A stretch of 64,000 nucleotides of DNA from Billgrantia lactosivorans (GCF_003254665.1 NZ_QHGY01000002.1:417517-481516), one strand, 5' to 3'; positions 48,756 to 57,890 are shown, counted from the stretch's first letter. Made by a program: numbers and translations. Notes: generated by a model not told the origin, from the letters alone.

Positions 48756-50798
48756 GTGAGTGTCGTAGAATCGTTTCCGTACCAGGTCCGCGAGATCGAG
48801 AACGTCTTCATTCCGATGCGCGACGGGGCCCAGCTGGCCGCCAGGATCTGGCTGCCGGAGGAGGCCGAGCGCACGCCGCTGCCGGCGATCCTGGAATACA
48901 TTCCGTACCGCAAGCGCGACATCACCCGCGGGCGGGATGCCACCAACCATGCCTACCTGGCCGGCCACGGTTACGTCTGTGTCCGGGTCGACATGCGCGG
49001 CAGCGGCGATTCGGACGGCGTGCTCACCGACGAGTACACCCAGCAGGAGCAGGAGGATGGCGTCGACGCCATTGCCTGGCTTGCCGAGCAGCCCTGGTGC
49101 GACGGCAATGTCGGCATGATGGGGATCTCCTGGGGGGGCTTCAACAGCCTGCAGGTCGCTGCCAAGCAGCCGCCGGCGCTGAAGGCGATCATCAGCATCT
49201 GCTCGAGCGACGACCTCTATGCCGACAACATGCACTACATGGGTGGCTGCCTGCTCGGCGACAATCTCTCCGAGGCTACCGTGATGCTCGCCTTCAATAC
49301 CCTGCCGCCGGATCCCGAGATCGTCGGCAACCGCTGGCGCGACATGTGGTTCGACCGCATGCAGAACAGCGGGCTATGGCTCGAGCAGTGGGTCCAGCAC
49401 CAGCGGCGCAGCGGCTACTGGTCGGCGAGTTCGGTCAACGAGGACTACGCGGCGATCCAGTGCCCCGTGTATGCCATCGGCGGCTGGGCCGATGGCTTCA
49501 CCAACACGGTGCTGCGCCTGATGCAGCACCTTGAGGTACCGCGCAAGGGGCTGATCGGGCCCTGGGGGCACAAGTACCCGCACCAGGGCATTCCCGGGCC
49601 AGCCATCGGCTTCCTTCAGGAAGCGCTGCGCTGGTGGGACCACTGGCTCAAGGGGCGCGACACCGGCATCATGGAGGAGCCCATGCTGCGCGCCTGGGAG
49701 CAGGACAGCATACCGCCGGATACCTCCTATGCCGAACGCCCCGGCCGCTGGATCGGCGAAGCGAGCTGGCCCTCGGACAATATCAGGAGACGGCGCTACG
49801 GCCTGGCCCCCTATACCATTGCCATGGGCGAGGGGCCCGGCGGGGCGCATCAGCGCGACGAGCACGAGGCTTCGCTGTCGCTGCAGTCGCCGCTCAGCGT
49901 TGGCCTCGCGGCCGGCAAGTGGTGCTCCTACGCCGCCACGCCGGACCTGCCGGGCGACCAGCGCGAGGAGGACGGTGGCTCGCTGATCTTCAGCAGCCCG
50001 CCGTTGACCGAGCCGCTCGATATCTTCGGCACGCCGGAAGTGGAGCTCGAGCTCGCCAGCGACAAGCCGCAGGCGATGCTCGCCGTGCGCCTCTCCGACG
50101 TGGCGCCGGACGGCAAGTCGACCCGGGTCACCTACGGCCTGCTCAACCTGTCGCATCGCGACAGCGATGCCGACCCCGAACCGCTGGTGCCGCACAGGCG
50201 CTACCGCGTATGCATTTCGATGAACGGCATCGCCCAGCATTTCCCGGCCGGGCATCGATTGCGCCTGTCGATCTCGACGTCCTACTGGCCGCTGGCCTGG
50301 CTGCCGCCGGAGCCGGCCCAGGTCGACCTGTACCCCGGCAGCTGCGCCCTGCTGCTGCCGGAACGCACGTCAGGCCCGGAGGACGACCGCCTGCCGGAAT
50401 TCTCGCCGCCCGAGGAGGCGCCACCCCTCGAGGTCCATACCTTCGCCGCCAGCGAGCACAACTGGCTGCTGCATCGCGACCTGGCGAGCAAGGAGTCGAC
50501 CCTGGAAGTGATCAACGACCAGGGGCACTTCCGCATCGAGGACATCGGCACCGAGATTCGCCGCAGCACCCGCGAGTGGTACAGCACCGTCAACGACGAC
50601 TTCACCTCGGCGCGCGGCGAGACCTATACCGAGCGCTCCTTCAGGCGCGACGACTGGAACGTGGAGGTCTACACGCGCAGCATCCTGAGCTGCGACGAGA
50701 GCAATTTCTACGTCCACGCCCAGCTCGATGCCTACGAGGACGACTACCGCGTCTTCTCCAAGAACTGGGAGAAGGTGATTCCCCGCGATCACATGTAG
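48756..50798 (+). CDS. CocE/NonD-family hydrolase (X-prolyl dipeptidyl-peptidase-like)
   Basis: This 680-residue protein has an N-terminal alpha/beta hydrolase domain with the nucleophile motif GISWGGFNS, the catalytic Asp in AIGGWADGF and the His in IGPWGHKYPH. The C-terminal jelly-roll domain typical of CocE and X-Pro dipeptidyl peptidases (DIFGTPEVELELAS, FPAGHRLRLSISTSYWPLAW) follows. Members hydrolyse esters or amides. The start is GTG 48756 behind AAAGGAGG; ATG 48735 in the overlap would add seven residues but has no ribosome site. There is no signal peptide, so it acts in the cytoplasm. Confidence 0.85.
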   Translation: MSVVESFPYQVREIENVFIPMRDGAQLAARIWLPEEAERTPLPAILEYIPYRKRDITRGRDATNHAYLAGHGYVCVRVDMRGSGDSDGVLTDEYTQQEQEDGVDAIAWLAEQPWCDGNVGMMGISWGGFNSLQVAAKQPPALKAIISICSSDDLYADNMHYMGGCLLGDNLSEATVMLAFNTLPPDPEIVGNRWRDMWFDRMQNSGLWLEQWVQHQRRSGYWSASSVNEDYAAIQCPVYAIGGWADGFTNTVLRLMQHLEVPRKGLIGPWGHKYPHQGIPGPAIGFLQEALRWWDHWLKGRDTGIMEEPMLRAWEQDSIPPDTSYAERPGRWIGEASWPSDNIRRRRYGLAPYTIAMGEGPGGAHQRDEHEASLSLQSPLSVGLAAGKWCSYAATPDLPGDQREEDGGSLIFSSPPLTEPLDIFGTPEVELELASDKPQAMLAVRLSDVAPDGKSTRVTYGLLNLSHRDSDADPEPLVPHRRYRVCISMNGIAQHFPAGHRLRLSISTSYWPLAWLPPEPAQVDLYPGSCALLLPERTSGPEDDRLPEFSPPEEAPPLEVHTFAASEHNWLLHRDLASKESTLEVINDQGHFRIEDIGTEIRRSTREWYSTVNDDFTSARGETYTERSFRRDDWNVEVYTRSILSCDESNFYVHAQLDAYEDDYRVFSKNWEKVIPRDHM

Positions 50799-50813
50799 CC
50801 AAGGCCCAGTCGG

Positions 50814-50843
50814 CGCCGCTCCGTAGTGGGCGGCGTTTGCTTT
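50814..50843 (+). terminator. Possible terminator after the CocE-like gene
   Basis: A 6-bp CGCCGC/GCGGCG stem (50814-50819 and 50830-50835) with a 10-base loop is followed by TTTGCTTTT, 16 bases after the stop codon. The stem is short, so it is a moderate candidate. Confidence 0.55.
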
Positions 50844-50881
50844 TGCATACGAGGGGCCTGCCCCGGGCGCGCCTGGCAGCG

Positions 50882-50906
50882 AAAAAAACCCCGGCGGATG
50901 CCGGGG
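50882..50906 (-). terminator. Terminator for the DUF892 gene
   Basis: Read on the minus strand, a 7-bp CCCCGGC/GCCGGGG stem with an ATCC loop is followed by seven T residues. It lies about 46 bases after the stop of the DUF892 gene. Confidence 0.88.
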
Positions 50907-50952
50907 AAGCGAGGGGCCTACGGAAGGCGTTCGCGATGAAACGGGAGTCAGC

Positions 50953-51471
50953 TCAGGTCTTGGCGCGCAGCTCGCCATCCTCCGAGCGCTCCAGGTAGTG
51001 GCGCGTGGTGGCGTCGAGGTGCTGCCCGAGCCACTCGGCCATGGCCTCCTCCTCCCGGAGGATCTCCTCGCAGATGCGAGCGATCTCGGGTTTGCCCATC
51101 TTCTCCGCCGCCTGGATCAGGGCCTTGTAGCTGGCGATCTCGAAGTGCTCGAAGGCGTAGCTGGCCATGCTGCCCTTGACCACCTCGTCACCGGCCATCA
51201 TGCCGCCCATGGCCTGGCCGAACGCCGCCAGCTTGCCGCCGAGGTCCTTCATGGCCGAGAGGTCGGCGCCCAGCAGCGAGAGGCACTGTTCGATCCGCTC
51301 GGCCTGGCCGCGGGTCTCGCTCAGGTGCTCCTCGATGCGTGCCTTGAGCTGCGGATAGTGCTCGAGCCGGCTGGCCTGGGCTTCCAGCATCTTCTCCGCC
51401 TGCTTTTCCATGGCGTGGGCATCGCGTAGCCAATCTTCCAGGTGCTTCGGGGTTTGCGGTTGAGTGCCCAT
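50953..51471 (-). CDS. Ferritin-like DUF892 protein (YciE/YciF type)
   Basis: This 172-residue all-helical protein matches the DUF892 ferritin-like family: LEDWLRDAHAMEKQAEKMLE, HLSETRGQAERIEQCLSLLG, and EHFEIASYKALIQAAEKMG, with Glu/His pairs placed to bind a di-iron-like site. The family is linked to stress tolerance, including salt and osmotic stress, but its biochemical function is unknown. It sits downstream of the manganese catalase in the same direction with a 39-base gap, so they may share a transcript. Confidence 0.82.
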   Translation of the reverse strand: MGTQPQTPKHLEDWLRDAHAMEKQAEKMLEAQASRLEHYPQLKARIEEHLSETRGQAERIEQCLSLLGADLSAMKDLGGKLAAFGQAMGGMMAGDEVVKGSMASYAFEHFEIASYKALIQAAEKMGKPEIARICEEILREEEAMAEWLGQHLDATTRHYLERSEDGELRAKT

Positions 51472-51510
51472 ATGCTGACTCCTTGCGGTTGCGATCGAAG
51501 GGGAATCCGT

Positions 51511-52347
51511 TCACTTCGACGGGTTGATCTGCTCTTGCTGCGCGCCCGAGTGGGGCTTGGCCGGCCCCAGCCTGGGTTCCTGTCCCTCCGGTGCCGGCTG
51601 GTTCCTGACCGAGAACTGGCTGCGGCCGTCGAACGAGGGACCTTCACCCCAACGGCCCTTCGGCGCCTCCTTGTCGAGCAGGGTGTTGAGATAGTAGTAG
51701 GAGTGCTGCGTGGCCTCGTGATCCTGTGGGGTAGCGTTGGGTACCGGCAGCTGGGCCTCCATGCCGCCCATCTCCTCGATGACCGCCAGCCACTGCTGCT
51801 GGTGCATGGTGTCGCGGGCGATGAGGAAGGAGAGGAAATCCTTCATGCCGTGATCGTCGGTCCAGTTGTAGAGACGCGATGCCAGCACGCGGCCGCTTGC
51901 CTCCGCCGTGACGTTGGCCAGCATGTCGGCCCCCACGTTGCCGGTGGCATAGATGTGGCTCATGTCGAACGGCACGCCATTGGCATTCACCGGCAGGGCG
52001 GCAAGGCCCGAGGAGAGCAGGTGTCGGGGGTTGGTGCCGCCGAGGATGGCCCCGACGACCGGATCCTTGGCCGACGCCTCCTGGTAGGAGACCGGGGCGC
52101 CTTCCAGGTTGAGCGCGACCGCATGGGCCAGCATCTCGATATGGCCCAGTTCCTCGGTGGCGGTAGAGATCAGCAGGTCGCGGATGCGCTCGTCGCCGCG
52201 GGCGCCCATGGCCTGGAAGAAGTACTGCATGGCCACGCGGATCTCGCCCTCGACGCCGCCGATCGCCTGCTGCAGCAGCATGGCGAATTCCGGGTTGGGC
52301 TTGTCGACCTTGACCGGGTACTGCAGGTTGGATGAGTGATGGAACAT
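51511..52347 (-). CDS. Manganese catalase
   Basis: This 278-residue non-haem catalase breaks down H2O2 with a dimanganese centre. The metal ligand segments are visible: GGVEGEIRVAMQYFFQA, STATEELGHIEMLAHAVA, then TAEASGRVLASRLYNWTDD and ARDTMHQQQWLAVIEEM, which supply the expected Glu/His set. The final 70 residues form a Pro/Gln-rich tail. The neighbouring DUF892 and KGG genes are common partners of catalases and are stress-inducible in other bacteria. Confidence 0.9.
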   Translation of the reverse strand: MFHHSSNLQYPVKVDKPNPEFAMLLQQAIGGVEGEIRVAMQYFFQAMGARGDERIRDLLISTATEELGHIEMLAHAVALNLEGAPVSYQEASAKDPVVGAILGGTNPRHLLSSGLAALPVNANGVPFDMSHIYATGNVGADMLANVTAEASGRVLASRLYNWTDDHGMKDFLSFLIARDTMHQQQWLAVIEEMGGMEAQLPVPNATPQDHEATQHSYYYLNTLLDKEAPKGRWGEGPSFDGRSQFSVRNQPAPEGQEPRLGPAKPHSGAQQEQINPSK

Positions 52348-52451
52348 GACGCCTCCCGCTTCTCGTGACGAGAACCATCGTCATCGCACGGCATCGCCTG
52401 CCTGTCCGGCCACGCCTGCCGCGCATGATCGAGTGGAAACGTGTGGTAAGG

Positions 52452-52482
52452 AGAGGGCTGCCGGCATGACCGGCAGCCCTCT
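52452..52482 (-). terminator. Hairpin after the KGG gene
   Basis: A perfect 13-bp stem (52452-52464 and 52470-52482) with a CATGA loop lies 15 bases after the KGG gene stop and upstream of the catalase promoter. There is no T tract on either strand, so it may act as a mRNA stabiliser or a Rho-type terminator. Confidence 0.6.
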
Positions 52483-52496
52483 ATGGGGAAGGGCGC

Positions 52497-52790
52497 TTAG
52501 TGCCCCTGGCTCTTGCCACCCTTGCGTCCGGCCTCGGAGGCTTTCTGGCGGTCGTTGGCGAAGTTGCCGCCGCTGTGCTGACCACCCTTCTGGCCGGCCT
52601 GGGAGGCCTTCTGCGGGTCGTTGGCAAAATTGCCGCTGCTGCGCTGCCCGCCCTTCTGGCCGGCCTCGGAGGCCTTCTGCGGGTCGTTGGCGAAGTTGCC
52701 GCTGCTGCGCTGCCCGCCCTTCTGGCCGGCCGCGGAGGCCTTCTGCGGGTCGTTGGCAAAGTTACCGGGGTTCTGGTTGCGCTGTGCCAT
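52497..52790 (-). CDS. KGG-repeat general stress protein
   Basis: This 97-residue hydrophilic protein is built from four copies of a 22-residue unit, GNFANDPQKASxAGQKGGQ(R/H)S(S/G), each with the KGG motif of the stress-induced KGG family (GsiB/YciG-like). Such proteins behave as hydrophilins that protect against drying and osmotic stress. Start ATG 52790 follows AAGGAGATTGAC; a longer frame from 52841 has no comparable site. The repeats also form a DNA-level repeat (see below). Confidence 0.9.
   Translation of the reverse strand: MAQRNQNPGNFANDPQKASAAGQKGGQRSSGNFANDPQKASEAGQKGGQRSSGNFANDPQKASQAGQKGGQHSGGNFANDRQKASEAGRKGGKSQGH
52500..52766 (-). repeat. Four tandem 66-bp units encoding KGG repeats
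   Basis: The coding repeats are about 66 bp each, starting on the minus strand at 52766, 52700, 52634 and 52568. The first three are nearly identical at the nucleotide level; the fourth is diverged. Such a structure can expand or contract by slippage or recombination in frame. Confidence 0.8.
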
Positions 52791-53114
52791 GTCAATCTCC
52801 TTGAATCCTTTCCGCATGGTCGCCCATGCATGTACTTCCATTTACCGGGAATCCGGCACTGCTGGCGTCTGCCATCGTCCTTGAAGATAGAAGCCGCCTT
52901 AAACGGCCATCAAGGAGGTTGCTGTTTCCGTGTGAAAAGAAAGTTGTCCCGGTTCGCTTGCGCCTTGCGCAGCGTCACATCCTCGTCGGATCGTTGTCGA
53001 CAACGTTGGCCGCATGCTTGGGAAGCGCCCTGGCATGGGGTAACATGCGGGGAACAATCGATGAGCCCGACGTGGCGGCCCAGGCCCCGAGCTCGAGGAA
53101 CCGGAGGAGAATCC
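52791..53114. promoter_or_regulatory. Divergent promoter region between the KGG and CrbR-like genes
   Basis: No gene is visible in this 324-base stretch. It must hold promoters for the minus-strand KGG gene and the plus-strand regulator. A perfect 14-bp palindrome CGTTGTCGACAACG lies at 52993-53006, about 110 bases before the regulator. No -10/-35 pair was assigned with confidence, and no GAC-N4-GTCTA element was found here. Confidence 0.5.
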
Positions 53115-53777
53115 ATGGCCTTTGCCCAGAAATTCATCGTCGCCGATGACCATCCGCTGTTCCGTGCAGCGCTGACGCAGGCGCTGCGCCAGCTGGCGCC
53201 CCAGGCCGAGATCGTCGAAGCCGACACCATGGAAGCCACCTGCGAGGTCGTCACGCGTCATCCGGATGCCGACCTGATCCTGCTCGACCTGCACATGCCG
53301 GGCGCCCATGGCTTCTCCGGCCTCATCCAGCTGCGCGGCCAGACCCCGGACATCCCGGTGGCGGTGGTGTCCGGCAGCGACGAGCCTCACGTGGTGCGAC
53401 GTGCCATCGATTACGGCGCTTCAGGCTTCATCCCCAAGTCCTCTTCGCTGCAGCTGATCGCCGAGGCGGTCGGCGAGATCCTCGACGGCGAGGTGTGGCT
53501 GCCCCAGGAGCTGGCCGATGCGATGGGCGATGCCAACGAGGAGGAGACCCGCTTCGCCGAGGCCATCGCCTCGCTGACGCCGCAGCAGTTCCGGGTGCTC
53601 AACATGCTCACCGAAGGGCTGCTCAACAAGCAGATCGCCTACGAGCTGAACGTTTCCGAAGCCACCATCAAGGCCCACGTCACCGCCATCCTGCGCAAGC
53701 TCGGCGTGCATTCGCGGACCCAGGCGGTCATCGCCGCCCAGAAGCTCGAGGTGGAGCCGCCCAAGGTCGAATCCTAG
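53115..53777 (+). CDS. crbR: LuxR-type response regulator, CrbR/ErdR-like
   Basis: This 220-residue response regulator has a receiver domain with the acidic pair Asp11-Asp12, the phosphoacceptor Asp58 in LILLDLHMPG, and the switch Lys in FIPKSSS. The C-terminal LuxR/NarL helix-turn-helix is LTPQQFRVLNMLTEGLLNKQ and IAYELNVSEATIKAHVTAIL. It converges with a sensor kinase of the CrbS/MxtR type. In Vibrio and Pseudomonas that pair activates acs and acetate uptake. The assignment rests on this pairing plus the acs and symporter genes nearby. ATG 53115 follows GGAGGAGA. Confidence 0.8.
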   Translation: MAFAQKFIVADDHPLFRAALTQALRQLAPQAEIVEADTMEATCEVVTRHPDADLILLDLHMPGAHGFSGLIQLRGQTPDIPVAVVSGSDEPHVVRRAIDYGASGFIPKSSSLQLIAEAVGEILDGEVWLPQELADAMGDANEEETRFAEAIASLTPQQFRVLNMLTEGLLNKQIAYELNVSEATIKAHVTAILRKLGVHSRTQAVIAAQKLEVEPPKVES

Positions 53778-53791
53778 CGACGAGCGACGAG

Positions 53792-53828
53792 CGAGGGGCC
53801 CACGACCATGTCGTGGGCCCCTCGTGTT
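53792..53828 (+). terminator. Terminator between convergent crbR and crbS
   Basis: A perfect 15-bp stem (53792-53806 and 53810-53824) with a three-base loop is followed by TGTTTT, 14 bases after the regulator stop. It lies just before the convergent sensor gene's stop, so it may act for both. A short GCCCGTT duplication follows at 53830-53843. Confidence 0.85.
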
Positions 53829-53847
53829 TTGCCCGTTGCCCGTTGCG

Positions 53848-56800
53848 TTAGGCACTGGGCGCCCGGCTGGCCTGCAGCGTGCGGGTCAGCAGGGCGCGCA
53901 GGGCGGCGGGGCGCACCGGCTTCTGCAGCAGGTGGTAGCCGCTGCGGCGGATCTCCTCGGCCACCTCCTCGGTGCGGTCGGCGGTGATCACGATGCCCGG
54001 CACGGCGCTTTGCAGCCGCTCGCTGAGTGCCTCCAGCGCCATCAGGCCGGTCACCTCGTTATCGAGGTGATAGTCGGCCAGGATGGCATCCGGCTCGCCG
54101 TCGAGATTGCGTAGCACCGACTTGGCGCCGCCGATGGTGGTGGCGGTATACACCTCGCAGCCCCAGCCCGAGAGCATCGCCCGCATGCCCTCGAGGATCA
54201 GCGTCTCGTTGTCGATGCACAGGATGCGGGTGCCCACCAGCTTGTTGCCCACGCGGCGCGGCGAGGCGGCCTGCTCGGCGCGTTCGGCCTCGCTGCGTGC
54301 GGCTACCACCGGCACGTTGACCGAGAACATCGTGCCGACTCCCTCGCGGGAGAGGACCTTGATCGGGTGGTCGAGCACGCGGCTCATGCGGTCGGCGATG
54401 GAGAGCCCGAGCCCCAGGCCCTTCTCGCTCTCCTTGTGACGGGTGGCCTGATCAAGGCGGCGGAACTCCTGGAAGATCTCGGCCTGCTTGGATTCGGGAA
54501 TGCCCGGCCCCGAGTCCCATACCTCGATGGTCAGGCGCGTACCGCGGCGCCGGCAGCCCAGCAGCACGCGCCCCTCCTGGGTGTAGCGCAGGGCATTGGA
54601 AAGAAAGTTCTGGATGATCCGGCGCAGCATCTGCGGGTCGCTGTCGACCCACTGGCGGGTCGGGACCACCACCAGGTCGAGGCCGCGATCCTCGGCCATC
54701 ACCTCGAACTCGGCGCGCAGGGGCTGGAAGATATCGGCCAGGGCGAAGTGGCTGCGCCGCGGCGTCAGGGCGCCGGCATCGAGCTTGGAGATGTCGAGCA
54801 GGGTGCCGAGCAGCTCCTCGGCGGCCTGCAACGAGTTGTCGATATGGCCGATGGTACGCCTCATGTCCTCGGCCTCCATCTCCTCGGACAACGCCGAGGT
54901 GAACAGGCGCGCGGCGTTGAGCGGCTGCAGCAGGTCGTGGCTGGCGGCGGCTAGGAAGCGGGTCTTGGAGGCATTGGCATCCTCCGCTACCTGCTTGGCC
55001 TGGCGCAGGGCCTGTTCGGCCTCGGCGCGCACGCGGTTCTCCTGGCGCAGGGCGGTGTTGGCCTCGGACAGCGCCTGGGTGCGCTCGCGCACGCGCTCCT
55101 CCAGGGTCTCGTTGGTCTCCTTCAGGGCGATCTCCGCCAGGCGCCGCTCGGTGATGTCCTGGTAGAGCGCAAAGAAGCCGAGAATGGCCCCGCTGTCGCC
55201 GAAGTGCGGGGTATAGGTCACCAGCATGTAGCGCAGGTCGTCGGCGATGCGCATCGAGACCTCGAAGCTGACCCGTTCGCCGGCCAGGGCGCGGCGGATC
55301 CAAGGCTCGCGCTCGCGGGCCATCGCCTCGCTGATCACCGCCTCGACGTGCTTGCCGATCACCTCGTTGCGGTCGATACCGAAGGCCTGTTCATAGGCGC
55401 GGTTGGTGAAGAGGTAGCGGCACTCCTTGTCGAAGTAGGCGATCAGCGCCGGCACGTTGTCGGTGTAGATGCGGATATTGTTCTCGGAGCGGATCAGCGC
55501 TTCCTCGATACGCTTCTGCTGGGTGATGTCCTGATAGGTGTAGACGAAGCCGCCGCCGGGCATGGGATTGCCCTGGACCTCCAGCACGCTGCCATCCTGG
55601 CGGTAGCGCACGTAGCGGTGGGGCTGGCCCTCGCGGATGTTGTCGATCAGCAGCTGGACGTGCTCTTCCGGATCGCCGGGGCCGTATTCACCGTTGTGGG
55701 CGTTGTAGCGGAAGATCTTGTCGATCGGCGCGCCGACCCGGATCAGGTGATCGGGGAAGCGGAACAGCTCCAGGTAGCGCTGGTTCCACACCACCAGGCG
55801 CAGGTTCTGGTCGACCACGCTGATGCCCTGGTTGATGTTCTCGATGGTGGCCTGCAGCAGGGCGCGGTTGAACTCGAGCACCTGGGAGGCCTCGTCGACG
55901 ATCGAGATCACGTCTGAGATGCCGATGCCGCGTCCCTGCAGCGCCGAGTTGACCACGATGCGCGCCGAGGAGGCGCCGAGCACCGAGGCCAGGAAGCGCT
56001 CGGTGAACTGGATCACGTCGATGGAGGCGCGGTTGCCGTCCTCCAGCGGCTTGCCGGTGCGCCGGGCGTAGTCGTCGAAGGCGCGGGTCACCTGGCCGGC
56101 GGCGAGGAAACGCTCGCACAGGACCTTGAGATCGCCGACGGTGGTGGCGCCGGTCCAGGGGCGGTTGACCGAGGTCTGGCGGGTCTCGACGCTGTCGACG
56201 AACAGCGAGGCCTGGATGCGCTCGACCACCCGCTGTGAAGTGATCTGCGAAACGAAGATGTAGCAGAACAGGTTGACACCCAGCGAGAGCATCACGCCGT
56301 GGGTGAAGGAGTCGCCGAAGTTGAGCCCGAACAGCGCCGTCGGCGTCAGCCAGGGGTGGCCGAAGGGGCCGCCGTCAAGCCAGTCGCTCGGCAGCACGCC
56401 GGCCTGGATCATCCCCGGCATCAGCAGGCTGTAGGCCCAGATGGCGAAACCGGCGTTCATGCCCACCACCACCCCGAGGCGGTTGCCGCGCTTCCAGTAG
56501 AGCCCGCCGAGCAGGGCGGGGGCGAACTGGGCCGCGGCGGCGAAGGAGAGCATGCCGATCGAGGCCAGCGAGGTGAACTCGCCGATCAAGCGGTAGAAAC
56601 CGTAGGCCAGCGCCAGGATCACGCCGATGGTGATGCGGCGGGCCTGGAGCACCAGGCGGCCGTAGTCGCGCGGCCGCGCATCGAGCCAGCGCAGGCGGAA
56701 CAGCAGCGGGATCACTATCTCGTTGGAGATCATGATCGAGACCGCCACCGTGGCCACGATGACCATGCCGGTGGCGGCGGAGAAGCCGCCGATATAGGTG

Positions 56801-57795
56801 AGCAGGGTCAGCCACTGCTGGCCGGCGGCCATCGGCAGCGCCAGCACGAAGGTATCGGGCTCCACCGAGCCGTCGGGGAACAGCGCCAGCCCCGCGGCGG
56901 CGATGGGCAGGATGAAGAAGGCGAAGGCCACCAGGTAGAGCGGGAACAGCCAGCGCGCCTTGGCGGCGTCGTTGGGGTGGGTGTTCTCGACCACGGCGAC
57001 GTGGAACTGGCGCGGCAGGCAGAAGATCGCCAGCATCGCCAGCAGCGTCTGGGCCCAGAAACCGCGACCGAAGTCCTGGGCGGCGAGCTGGCGCTGAAGC
57101 TCCATCTGGGTATTGGCCAGTGTCATCAGCTCGCCGAGGCCATCGAACATGCCCCAGGTGACGTAGGCACCGAGCAGCAGAAAAGCCAGCAGCTTGACCA
57201 TCGACTCGAAGGCGACGGCGTGGATCAGGCCCTCGTGGTGCTCGGTGGCGTCGGTGTGGCGGGTCCCGAACAGGATGGCGAAGGCCGCCATCACGATGGC
57301 CACGAAGAAGGCCGTATCGGCGAACAGCGGGGTATGGGTAATGTCCGCGGCATCCGTCAGCACGGCGAACGAGGTCGACACGGCCTTCAACTGCAGGGCG
57401 ATGTAGGGCAGCGTGCCGATCAGCGCGACCAGGCTGGCGAAGGCCGCCAGGGACTGGGTCTTGCCGTAGCGCGAGGCGATGAAATCGGCGATCGATGTGA
57501 CGTTCTGCCGCTTGGCCACGCGGATCATCTTGGCCAGCACCGGCCAGAACAGCAGGAAGGTCAGGATCGGCCCGACGTAGATGCTGGCGAACGACCAGCC
57601 GGCGGTGGCGGCCTGACCGACCGCGCCGTAGAAGCTCCAGGAGGTGCAGTAGATGGCCAGCGCCAGGATATAGATGACCGGACGCTGCCGGCTGGCGCCG
57701 CGTCGGCGCGCATTGCGATCTCCCAGCCAGGCGATGCCGAACAGGATGGCGATGTAGAGCAGCGAAACGGCGATCAGCAGCCAACCGGCAAACAT
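53848..57795 (-). CDS. crbS: Hybrid sensor histidine kinase with sodium/solute symporter domain, CrbS/MxtR-like
   Basis: This 1315-residue membrane protein begins with a sodium:solute symporter (SSF)-type domain of about 13 helices (residues 1-500, with CTSWSFYGAVGQAATAGWSF). PAS domains follow (NQGISVVDQNLRLVVWNQRY, ~660-900), then a coiled-coil linker. The histidine kinase has the H-box AASHDLLQPLNAARLF at about His952, an N-box and the GLGLGLSIADRMS G2-box. A C-terminal receiver domain has its Asp at about 1240 (AILADYHLD). This layout fits CrbS, the acetate-switch sensor, and the CbrA family. ATG 57795 has GGGAGGAATC ahead. The response regulator gene converges on its 3' end. Confidence 0.85.
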   Translation of the reverse strand: MFAGWLLIAVSLLYIAILFGIAWLGDRNARRRGASRQRPVIYILALAIYCTSWSFYGAVGQAATAGWSFASIYVGPILTFLLFWPVLAKMIRVAKRQNVTSIADFIASRYGKTQSLAAFASLVALIGTLPYIALQLKAVSTSFAVLTDAADITHTPLFADTAFFVAIVMAAFAILFGTRHTDATEHHEGLIHAVAFESMVKLLAFLLLGAYVTWGMFDGLGELMTLANTQMELQRQLAAQDFGRGFWAQTLLAMLAIFCLPRQFHVAVVENTHPNDAAKARWLFPLYLVAFAFFILPIAAAGLALFPDGSVEPDTFVLALPMAAGQQWLTLLTYIGGFSAATGMVIVATVAVSIMISNEIVIPLLFRLRWLDARPRDYGRLVLQARRITIGVILALAYGFYRLIGEFTSLASIGMLSFAAAAQFAPALLGGLYWKRGNRLGVVVGMNAGFAIWAYSLLMPGMIQAGVLPSDWLDGGPFGHPWLTPTALFGLNFGDSFTHGVMLSLGVNLFCYIFVSQITSQRVVERIQASLFVDSVETRQTSVNRPWTGATTVGDLKVLCERFLAAGQVTRAFDDYARRTGKPLEDGNRASIDVIQFTERFLASVLGASSARIVVNSALQGRGIGISDVISIVDEASQVLEFNRALLQATIENINQGISVVDQNLRLVVWNQRYLELFRFPDHLIRVGAPIDKIFRYNAHNGEYGPGDPEEHVQLLIDNIREGQPHRYVRYRQDGSVLEVQGNPMPGGGFVYTYQDITQQKRIEEALIRSENNIRIYTDNVPALIAYFDKECRYLFTNRAYEQAFGIDRNEVIGKHVEAVISEAMAREREPWIRRALAGERVSFEVSMRIADDLRYMLVTYTPHFGDSGAILGFFALYQDITERRLAEIALKETNETLEERVRERTQALSEANTALRQENRVRAEAEQALRQAKQVAEDANASKTRFLAAASHDLLQPLNAARLFTSALSEEMEAEDMRRTIGHIDNSLQAAEELLGTLLDISKLDAGALTPRRSHFALADIFQPLRAEFEVMAEDRGLDLVVVPTRQWVDSDPQMLRRIIQNFLSNALRYTQEGRVLLGCRRRGTRLTIEVWDSGPGIPESKQAEIFQEFRRLDQATRHKESEKGLGLGLSIADRMSRVLDHPIKVLSREGVGTMFSVNVPVVAARSEAERAEQAASPRRVGNKLVGTRILCIDNETLILEGMRAMLSGWGCEVYTATTIGGAKSVLRNLDGEPDAILADYHLDNEVTGLMALEALSERLQSAVPGIVITADRTEEVAEEIRRSGYHLLQKPVRPAALRALLTRTLQASRAPSA

Positions 57796-57890
57796 GATTC
57801 CTCCCCCCGGCAAGTGCCGTCCATTCTAAAGGGATATCGGCCCGAGGGCACTCGGGTCTGGGGGTGGCGTCGCGTGCGGGGCGCAGAGTC

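Noticed and set aside
52500..52766. KGG repeats considered as a CRISPR or transposon feature
   Set aside because: The repeats are in frame, coding and contiguous without spacers.
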